Origin: Hypholoma sublateritium FD-334 SS-4
Lineage: Eukaryota; Basidiomycota; Agaricomycetes; Agaricales; Strophariaceae
Reading direction: 5' to 3'
Assembly (NCBI GenBank): GCA_000827495.1
Contig: KN817657.1
Span: 22,320-86,319, forward strand
Length of the DNA stretch: 64,000 nt
Shown in pieces: positions 56,241 to 64,000 of this stretch (positions within the stretch are counted from its first letter, which is position 1; the number at the start of each line of letters is the position of its first letter). The notes beneath the pieces were generated by a model. That model saw nothing but the letters and a program-made list of their open reading frames with translations, did not search any database and was not told where the DNA came from. The position numbers and the translations under genes are program-made.

Positions 56241-56375
56241 AAGGTTGCGCCCGCCGAAACGGACGTTCGGGGTGATCGCGTAAGCTTGTGACCATCAGCT
56301 TACGCGAGCACGGGTGCCGAGCGGCCTGCGGCGGCGGCAAGTTGGCCGCGAGCGCGCGCGGGGGGCTAAGTTCAA
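56241..56375. other. GC-rich spacer
   Basis: Between copy 3 and the small minus-strand gene. It contains a short inverted repeat around a TAAGCTTGTGACCATCAGCTTA core near 56281-56303. No gene. Confidence 0.4.
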
Positions 56376-56676
56376 CTGCCCCAAAGGAAAAGAAAAAAGA
56401 GAGCAAGTCTGCAGAATGTAAAGAGAGCAAGCCAGTCTGAAGAACTGTAGAAAATGAATGCTCAACTTACCCAAGTAAATACAAGCCGTATCCAGAACCA
56501 CCAAGCACTCCGGCACAAGCGACCGATTGAGTGATGAGTTTGAGCAACCTGGGGCTCGCAGCTGACAAGAGCATTGCCACCTCCGCTACAATGGCCACCA
56601 CCAACACCCCTACCAGCGAACGTGACATTGAGGAATATTCTTCGAGGGCTTTGGACGCTGGAGAAATGGGCGGCAT
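56373..56676 (-). CDS. Small hydrophobic protein, hypothetical
   Basis: Minus strand: ATG at 56676, exon 56676-56471, then a GTAAGT donor and a 95-nt intron to 56376, followed almost at once by a stop. This gives about 68 residues. Two hydrophobic stretches are visible (SLVGVLVVAIVAEVAMLL and LITQSVACAGVLGGSGYGLYL), so it could be a small two-helix membrane protein. No family recognised. The good splice donor and upstream pyrimidine-rich sequence are the only support; it could also be a chance frame. Confidence 0.3.
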
Positions 56677-57132
56677 TGGCAAAGAACGTGAACTAGAGAG
56701 AGAGATAGAGAAGGGATTTGGACTGTCAAGTTGGCAATAGATACGGTCACTAGTGTGATGTAGAAATATATATATTTCGGCTGAGCGCAAGCGGCAGGCA
56801 AGCGGTGTCATGAATCTCTGTGAGAAAGTCACAGTACCGTAATGTTCGTGTTTGCGTATTTGATCAGTGAGTCCGAAGTCGCCATGAGCCAGGAAAAAGA
56901 CATTCCAAGGTGTGGACTTACGTTCTTCAGTGGGAAAATAGACGGTCGACACCTGCCCAATGACTTTGGGGAAATTGCTTGAGGAAACTCGCCGTTTGCT
57001 TGGTGTTGCTGTAGTAACACGCGAACGCGTCTTCAGTCACATGATGTGAGATCCTAGAAACTGGCAAGGGCGTCCGTCCCCAGTCTCATATTAGTCTCAG
57101 CCCAAACTTTACCTTCTTCACTCTCTGCAACT
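56677..57132. promoter_or_regulatory. Divergent intergenic region, promoter of the nuclease gene
   Basis: Between the small minus-strand gene and the nuclease start. The 60 nt before 57133 are pyrimidine-rich (CTTTACCTTCTTCACTCTC), as is usual before fungal start codons. Confidence 0.4.
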
Positions 57133-59183
57133 ATGGGCATCCGTAATCTCTGGAGCGTGCGTTAAACTTATACATATATCTGGCATGGACTTGAAAACTA
57201 TACTAGGCTTTGTCCCCAGCCTCGCAAACTCGGACGTTGGCTCAGTTTTCCGTTTCGGAAGGATTTGAGCTTACACGCCGAGGAGAAGGGTATTTGATCA
57301 TTGGTATTGACGCCAGGTTTGTGGCAGAGCAACTGATAATAATAATGCCTTACAAACTTCTACATAGTATATGGATGAACCAGGCGCATTTGGCCGTCAA
57401 AAATAGCCCAGGAAAAGGCACCCGAGCAGGCGAGAATCCAGCCGTCCGGAATCTATTTTACCGACTCGGTCGTTTATTGAAGCTCCCAATTGTGCCTATA
57501 TTTGTCTTTGACGGTACCAAGTGCCCACAAATTAAGCGAGGGATTGCCGTCAAGACAACAAAGCGCCATTGGCTTACTTTGCCATTCCAGAAATTCATCG
57601 ATGCATTTGGGTTCTCTTGGTACACAGTACGCAATCATCATTTGCGGCTCTCTGTAATTTAATGTTTCTCACTCTTGTGTTTTAGGCACCTGGAGAGGCT
57701 GAGGCGGAGCTTGCAGAGCTCAATCAGAAGGAAGAAATTGACGCAATCATATCTGAAGACAGTGATTGCTTGGTGTTCGGCGCCTGCTGTGTTATTCGAA
57801 TGTCAGGCATCTGAGCCCTGTATATCTTGCCGTGAAAACTCAAATTTTTGTAGGAATAATGTACGAGATGACGGCGACCAAATCAGGATCTTTGATTCGA
57901 AATCAATTCAAGCGGCCCCTGATGTTTCATTCGACCGTGCGGCACTCTTCCTCATGGCGATATTGTGCGGAGGCGACTATCACAAGGTATGTGTTCTTTT
58001 TGACCTAGTCTATTAGCACAATTCATATTATAGCGCCAGGGACTGCATGGTTGTGGATGGAAAACTGCATGCGAAATTGCACGAACTCCACTTGCGAGCT
58101 CATTATTCACTGCCGCTACACACCTGCCTTCTAAACAGTCTCTAAACGCTTTCCTTTCCGAATGGCGCGAGTCCTTTCGAACTTTATTAGAGCAAGACCC
58201 CGATAACAAACTCACCCACAAGTCTCCGAAACTTGCTCAAAACGTAACGAGCAAGTTCCCACCCGTTGACGTTGTTCTATTGTATAGTCAGCCCATAACA
58301 TCCTGGAGCGCTGGATACAGCCCACCAGATAAATCCACTTGGCATCTCCGTCAGCCCTGCCTTTCCGAAATTGGAGTCTTGTGCGAGAAATATTTCTCGT
58401 GGGGATCTTCGAATGAATTTACCGTTCGAACTGAAAAGACGCTATGGCCAGGTGTTGCTATTCGGTATCTACTCAGCCATGTGAGTGCTTTACTACGAGC
58501 CATGATACTTATACTATGTCACCGGAGTAATTACTTACTTTGTTCTTTAGAAACAAGGCCCTGACGATCAAGAAGTTCGCGAATATATCGCTGACACCCC
58601 GCAAAATTCATGCAGTATTGGCTACTTGCACATCCCACGTATTTTTCAATCGAGACTTGGCCCTGGATCGGCATCTACTCTTCCAGACGTGGCCGGGTAT
58701 ACCATCCAAACCTTTTCCCGCAACTTTATCAATGAAGCAATTGCCAAACTTGACAATGAAATAAAGTCACTCATCACAAATTCCATCTCATCGTCTGCAG
58801 AAAAATTATCATTTTGGGTTCCAGCGTCTATCCTTCTTGCGGCAAGCCCAGGCTTGGTAAAGAAATTCAAGGGACCGCGACCTGGTGCTCCCATGTATCC
58901 TTTGGTATGTTATCTCCGTGATGGTGGCGCCCAAAATACATTAACCTACATACATATATCTTAGATCCTATCTCCTTCAGAGTCTCAGCGCCAAGCACCG
59001 GGGATGGCAGCCTGCATGGAGTCTACCGATTATGATTCAATTGGCTACAATTCATGGCCTAGTTCAGACGACGAAGGGTTTGGTGAACGGTCCTCTGATT
59101 CAGATGACGAAGATTTTGTTCAAGGATCTTCCACTGACCATCATGATCAGCCTGTTTTTCTTGGGTTTATTGATCTGACTTGA
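57133..59183 (+). CDS. XPG/FEN1 family structure-specific nuclease (GEN1-like)
   Basis: Eight exons with consistent phases: 57133-57156, 57207-57316, 57368-57626, 57686-57801, 57854-57986, 58034-58480, 58551-58904 and 58965-59183, giving 553 residues. Introns are 47-70 nt. The N-terminal XPG domain starts MGIRNLWS and holds GIDASIWMNQA and FVFDGTKCPQIKRG. The XPG-I domain reads APGEAEAELAELNQ and IDAIISEDSDCLVFGA, with the acidic metal-binding residues (Asp in GIDAS and FVFDG, Glu in GEAEAE, Asp in SEDSD) all present. A later FLMAILCGGDYHK matches the helix-hairpin-helix entry with its metal-binding Asp. The C-terminus is acidic (SDDEGFGERSSDSDDED). The family cuts flaps or Holliday junctions in DNA repair; the basidiomycete GEN1-like branch is the best fit. 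Start chosen because Met-Gly begins the conserved N-terminus. Confidence 0.88.
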
Positions 59184-60785
59184 ATGCCTTTCAGCCCCTC
59201 TAATTTTGTACATATAGCATGTTGTAATATATATTAGAATTCATGTATTGATCTACAATAAATGTCACTTTCATCATCGTCCTTGATTGGTGCGACCGTT
59301 CCCAATGAGCATTTCGCATAGGGCGCGGCCCGGCTGTAGCAGCGCTGCATGTGCAGGGATCCGGATGATGGATCCCAAGCCTGTCTACTGCAAGTCTACT
59401 GCGCTGACGTGCCACGGCGGTGTCCACCACCGAGTATCCCTCTTCACCCCCGTTGTGGGTGATTGCGGTCCGGGTTATATGCGCAAGTCGAAGGGTACAC
59501 ACTGCCCACGCGCGGGATGGAGCAATGTCGACATTGGGGGAGGCTCGATATTCATTCAGCAGAAGACTACACGGATGACATACGGCGGGACGGCGGGACG
59601 GCAGAAAGTGTAACGACGATGTATATCCGGGGGATGCCGTCGGAGCAGTGCACACCGCATCAATCACAGATTCGCACCTCCATGCACGACACCATCAACC
59701 ACAGTCAACCACCCATGTCGCTCGCCCTCTCGATTCCCTCTCGATCACAATTCACGCCATTCGACATCAGCTGTCAGCGACGTAGGGGGTATCGGCGATG
59801 CAGGGGGTCTATTTATTGCCAGGTACGGTCCCTCTAGCGCGCCTCATCCATTGACCTGCTGTTTGCCTAGGAGCGCCTCGCCCATCCAACCGCCGTTCTC
59901 AGGTCCGACATCAGCCGCCAACCACGGAGTGGCGCATCGGACATGGTATGTTCCAAATATCGCGTCCCATCCCTGCCGTCGTCTCTACACCACACACGTA
60001 CGCCGCCAACTTTCGGCGCTCCCTGGGGACTGTGCGCAACTCAAGCACTGGCATGCGCTACTAGCAGCACAGTGGCAGCACCGGCACCGGCGCTGCTGCC
60101 GATCATTTTGGGCGGGTTGGCGTCGGAAAGCCCTGGGAGCTCACCCACCCCCTATTCGTCGACAGCGCCTCCGGAGTCTGTGCTCTATCGGCTGTGCATC
60201 CCCGCGTTGGTTCCGGAACATCGCACGCTATTCACGACGGCAGCCCGCCGCCATTCGCCGACAATATAGGCTCACTGATCCTTCTGATCACTGCCGCCCC
60301 GCCCTCATCTGTGCACTGGCACGCAGTCGTAACGCTGCCACTACGCATCAAGTTGCTCAAAAGCAGACGCCGGGCCCGTGCATGTGCATAGGTCTGCTGT
60401 TATTCAGCGTATGTCTACCCTGTGCATGCACCGTCTCGCAGGCTGATTTGATTAAAATACTAGCAGGTGCACGCCTCGGCGTTGGCAGTAGGCCAGTAGT
60501 TAGCTACCTTCGGATCCACATGTGGCTAATGCGTGCATAATGACAATAAATTCAGCCAAAATTTCCTCTTTCCTCCTGTGATGAATGAATACGCAGCCAT
60601 TGGGCACATAGCCAACTGCATTGTGCATTCAAAGACATACATCTAGGCCTGTCTTGACATGGGGTGCTTCTAAAGCATAAATAACCTAAGCTTAAGCATT
60701 TTTTTTTGGCTCTCCCTTTCTGACCATACTTCTTACTACTTAGATACACGGGGCAGTAACAGGCCCCATAAATACGAGCACCTGT
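59184..60785. other. Intergenic, repeat-like, nothing recognised
   Basis: C-rich + strand with overlapping open frames of up to 229 codons but no motif or splicing logic. From about 60550 it becomes AT-rich. Probably transposon-derived filler (inference). Confidence 0.35.
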
Positions 60786-61208
60786 TTGAAAAAGCATCAC
60801 GTCCAAGCGCCGGCGACCCAACTATTGCCCAAGGTGAGCCCATTCCCAAGCCTCGGCGTCACCATGCTGCCATTACCTTTGCCTGCGCTGCGCTTCGTTG
60901 GTCGAAATCTTGCTCGGAATTGCACAAAGAAACGCAGAGCAGGCAGATGGAAATGGAGCGTGGCCGCCGCTGAGGTTGTTGAGCCTGACAAGTCCCCCGC
61001 CTCAGCCACTTCAACCCGCATGTGCGCAGATACACTGTCAGACGTTCCAAGGTGGGTCTGCTCCCCCACCCCTGCATCGACCTGCTAACACCGGATGTGC
61101 TGTGCAGCGGCCGTCCCATTTTGGTGCGCCTACGCCAGGTCTGTGACAGCTTCAACCCTGCCTGCACCCGTCCCCCCACAGCGTAGCGCTCACCCATTCT
61201 TTCACAGA

Positions 61209-62053
61209 CGCGCTCGGGGGCTGTATTCTCGCCCTATGCCACAATCGAAGCAGTTGAAAACACCTTTGGCCCTGGCTTACATGAATTGCTCAAGGCCGCT
61301 GTTGCTGCGGAGGACAACCCAGGCTCACACAACGACGACCCGGGCGTTGAGGGGGATGAGAACGAGACGCCCAGCGAGGGAAACGTATGCCTGAACACGC
61401 AGCCTATCTGTAGCCAGGACCGCAACAAGATGCACGCTGCCCCCACCCTCAGCCCATCTCTTACCGTAGAAGACCCCATGCGTGGGCCAGGCCCTGCAAC
61501 CAAGGGCTCAGAACAGCCTTTCAGCCAATCTCGTGGAAATCGTCAGCGGAAGCGCAAGCGCGAAGCAAATATTATCGAGAATGGGTACAGTCCTTCCCCC
61601 AAGATGCTCAAGCGTCACGTTTACACAGCTACCCCGGTCGAAACTGGCCTTAACGTCCAAGATTTGCCGGCGACGTCATGTGGCTACGCTGCTACCAACT
61701 ACCCCACACCAACGGCCACCCTTCCAGCTGCGATTCAAGATTTAGTTGACAAGGGGTATGAAGTTATCAAAAATGATGGAAAGTACGTGGCACTCTATCT
61801 ACCACCGCCAGCGCTCACCACTTGCTTTAGGACTACCAAGGTTTTTGTGGGCCCAGATGGCCACATTTTTGCCATAGCTGTGGGCCAGCCATGCGACCCC
61901 ACCTACAAGGAGGACCATGACGAAGTTTGTCGCGCATTTCTAGACGTTGGATCACGACTGGCATTTCGTGATGCTGAACTCCATCACAAACGAGGCGATT
62001 TCCCTATCTATATTAGTTTGGTTATGGGGCCCCATAACCATGCACCCCGTTGA
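61209..62053 (+). CDS. Repeat-associated orphan protein of agaricomycetes (3' part)
   Basis: An open frame from a probable splice acceptor at about 61208 (TTTCACAG) to the TGA at 62051-62053, about 280 codons. It begins TRSGAVFSPYATIEAVENTF, has a Lys/Arg-rich linker (RQRKRKRE), and ends with a globular part containing HIFAIAVGQPCDPTYKEDHD and RLAFRDAELHHKRGDFP. I have seen this layout (RSGxVFSP start, R.DEL.HRRGDFP end) as a multi-copy orphan family in mushroom genomes; its function is not known and it often lies near transposons. Upstream at 60860-61040 there is a possible earlier exon. The protein may be complete or a fragment. Confidence 0.5.
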
Positions 62054-63103
62054 GCGCTCCACAACCCCTGCTCGGATTCTTCCAAAATTGGGCAGAGGGC
62101 ATGGTACACTTGTAAAAAGGTTGCGCCACCAAAAAAATCGGGAGCGCACCTTCTCCTCCTCCCCCTACACCTGTTTTGGTTGTATAACGGAAAGCGCTAG
62201 CCGCGAAGCAATGCTAAAAATAGGAAAAATAATTTTTAAATTAGCACTTTTTAAAACCTATCTGGTCNACCAAAAATCGTGGAAATGNGATTTGAATTGN
62301 TGGAGTTACGGCAGTTGCAACATAGTGAATATAGTGAGGCAAACAAATATTGCCTTGTAGTCATATGTTATGGTTAGGGCGTGGGAAGGGCGCATGCACA
62401 TTCAGGTAGGCAGAGTATTTCTGAATGTTTTCCAGAAAAAATCGGGGGAATCGGTGCAGCGGTTGATGAGCGCTTTACATATTGGTGTTAGGTACGAGGA
62501 GGAGAACATCTATTGTGGCACNTGTTATGCCACAGTCAGTGTTGGTCAGTTGAAGAGGAATAATTAGAAGATTNATCTTTATATCAAAGCGATACAAAAT
62601 TGACAGTCACAGAAATTCAATTCATATTAGNGTACTGTGTGGTCATATTTGGATACATCACAAAGTATGATTAANATCTCACTTGCAGGGTACTCAGCTG
62701 TGATATGCAAGTTCAATATTTATGATGTATCAGAAATATATAAATGTAGCCTTTGATCAAAGTCTAGCATTAGCATGAAGGTTGCNATTTCTTTTCAAAC
62801 TAGTAGACACATTAATATTTAAACTGTTTTGATGGTAAACAACTTTTTATTAAACTAGCTAGCATTGATATTCAAGTTTAGATATTGATCAAAGTCAAGA
62901 ATTAAANNTGTCTTGGTGGTGATTATCTTTATATCAAAGTAGTTTGNTCAAAAAAGAGTATTCAGACTTTACTTTGATATNAAGCTTGATCACTTCCAAA
63001 ATCAAAAGGTCCAGGCATGCAAAAGATNTATATTGATAGGTATCAAAGTTNCCCACCACCCCAAGCCAACTGCAGACTACTTGTAACTAATAACTAAGTA
63101 AAG
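62054..63103. other. AT-rich, N-containing region with TTGATCAAAG-type motifs
   Basis: Many Ns (62268-63051). The sequence drops sharply in GC. From about 62580 to 63060 the words ATATCAAAG, TTGATCAAAG and their complements recur at least six times on both strands. This looks like the subterminal part of a DNA transposon or another AT-rich repeat. No intact gene. Confidence 0.45.
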
Positions 63104-64000
63104 TTACAAATGAAGCATCTTGCTCAAAAATCGATGATAGGCTTGAGAAGCTTTTTCCATTTCTTTGGACAATCGAATAAACTCAGCTCTATCTTCTGGC
63201 TTGCTGAAAATGAAGCCAGTAGAACTTGGAAGTATGGTGTCATTGATTACTTGCTTGCCTTTGCCTTTGTCTTTGATAACCTTTGGGGGTGGGTCAGATT
63301 CTTCCTCAGCAGAATCATCAACAAGTGGTCTGGATTGATGTTTGGATGAAACAGATCTTGATGGAGGGGGAGGGGAGGGAAATGTTGGAGATTGATCACC
63401 ATCCTCCATATCAAAATCTAAATGATCTGGTANAACTTCTCCTGCCTTTGATTCTTCACCTTCAGAATTGCCTGCAGTGGTGGGAGCTGGGGTGATCTTT
63501 TTGTTAGGGCGTTCATCAATCTCATCGATATCGGAAGACAGCAGCCTCTTGCTAATGATCGATTTCTTGGATTTGGTGATAATGAACCGGACATGATCAA
63601 AGCTAGGCAAGTCCTGGGGAATGAATTGGCTGGGAACAGAAACAGTGATGATGGAGGTGGATCCAAAAGTCCAGTTGAACTTGGTGATTGTTCGATCCAA
63701 ATGTTTATGGTCCAACAATGGCAAGACATAAGACCCATTTTTGAAGGAAGGAAGATCAAAGTCAGGACCTAGAATGGCCTCCATAACTGGGAATAGACAG
63801 TAATGGTTGGAGTTGGGAGCACAGTGGTGGCATTTGGAGCTTCCAGGCCTATTCTTGCCATCCATAACTTCCTTTGGGTTTGAGAAAAACTGCAGAGCAT
63901 AGCTAGCCAAGCTTTGAAATCCTTTGATGGAGACAGTGCAGTCTTCATGACTGTTGTTTTGGCAAGCAGTGCAGCGGAGTCTGCTGTGGAATGTGACCAA
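63104..64000 (-). CDS. Transposon-type protein with cysteine pairs, partial
   Basis: Minus-strand frame open from the window edge (64000) to a stop at 63104-63106, 298 codons seen; the 5' end lies outside. Near the visible start are CTACQNNSHEDC and KCHHCAPNSNHYC, which could form a zinc-binding module. The middle is mixed (FDLPSFKNGSYVLPLLDHKH), then a long acidic, Ser/Pro-rich disordered part and a C-terminal helix (DRAEFIRLSKEMEKASQAYH). Codon use is AT-rich, unlike the rest of the window. I take it as an accessory or gag-like protein of a repeat element, but it could be a host orphan. One N lies at 63433. Confidence 0.4.
   Translation of the reverse strand: MVTFHSRLRCTACQNNSHEDCTVSIKGFQSLASYALQFFSNPKEVMDGKNRPGSSKCHHCAPNSNHYCLFPVMEAILGPDFDLPSFKNGSYVLPLLDHKHLDRTITKFNWTFGSTSIITVSVPSQFIPQDLPSFDHVRFIITKSKKSIISKRLLSSDIDEIDERPNKKITPAPTTAGNSEGEESKAGEVXPDHLDFDMEDGDQSPTFPSPPPPSRSVSSKHQSRPLVDDSAEEESDPPPKVIKDKGKGKQVINDTILPSSTGFIFSKPEDRAEFIRLSKEMEKASQAYHRFLSKMLHL

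Noticed and set aside
59851..60540. 229-codon plus-strand frame after the nuclease gene
   Set aside because: Cys/Arg/His-rich shadow-like composition, overlapping an equally long frame; no family resemblance.

Overview
The window is nuclear DNA from a filamentous basidiomycete, most likely an agaricomycete. Genes carry many short (about 45-65 nt) GT-AG introns. The families seen are typical of that group: F-box/LRR-like proteins, a seven-helix orphan membrane family, DUF6534-like proteins, a Ser/Thr-rich single-pass protein and a G1 glutamic peptidase. No tRNA, rRNA, CRISPR array or prokaryotic operon structure was seen. Scattered Ns show a draft assembly.

Layout. 0-5 kb: an F-box gene, a three-exon single-pass mucin-like membrane protein and a secreted glutamic peptidase (minus). 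7-8.4 kb: a decayed Fic-domain gene (minus) whose catalytic-motif histidine has been deleted. 9.5-15.3 kb: a very large PHD+SET protein of the Set3/MLL5 type, the main chromatin gene here. 17.6-21.1 kb: an F-box gene (minus) cut in two by a 1.9-kb palindromic transposon with 8-bp target duplications. 22-23.5 kb: a 5'-truncated LRR-type gene. 23.9-28.6 kb: a DUF6534-like relic (minus) followed by an intact nine-exon armadillo-repeat gene resembling ARMC8/Gid5. 28.9-30.6 kb: another F-box gene. 30.8-35 kb: gene-poor and degenerate, with one copy of a three-copy decayed family and a short-chain dehydrogenase relic. 36-37 kb: an intact seven-helix membrane protein. 38.4-42.5 kb: a second dehydrogenase relic, then a duplicated and broken copy of the DUF6534/armadillo pair. 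42.9 kb: an 80-bp foldback element with a 9-bp target duplication. 43.6-47.5 kb: two F-box genes (minus). 48.2-56.2 kb: two more copies of the decayed family flanking a 5'-truncated F-box-type gene. 57.1-59.2 kb: an intact eight-exon XPG/FEN1/GEN1-like nuclease. 60.8-64 kb: repeat-associated genes and AT-rich, N-containing transposon-like sequence.

The stable genes are the PHD-SET protein, the armadillo gene and the nuclease. Around them is fast-evolving material: seven F-box/LRR-type loci (four intact), a segmental duplication decaying in one copy, and at least two non-autonomous DNA transposons. The F-box loci would be expected to act as substrate receptors of SCF ubiquitin ligases. If the ARMC8/Gid5 assignment holds, the window also carries a scaffold of the separate CTLH/GID ubiquitin ligase. 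That functional reading is inference from family membership.
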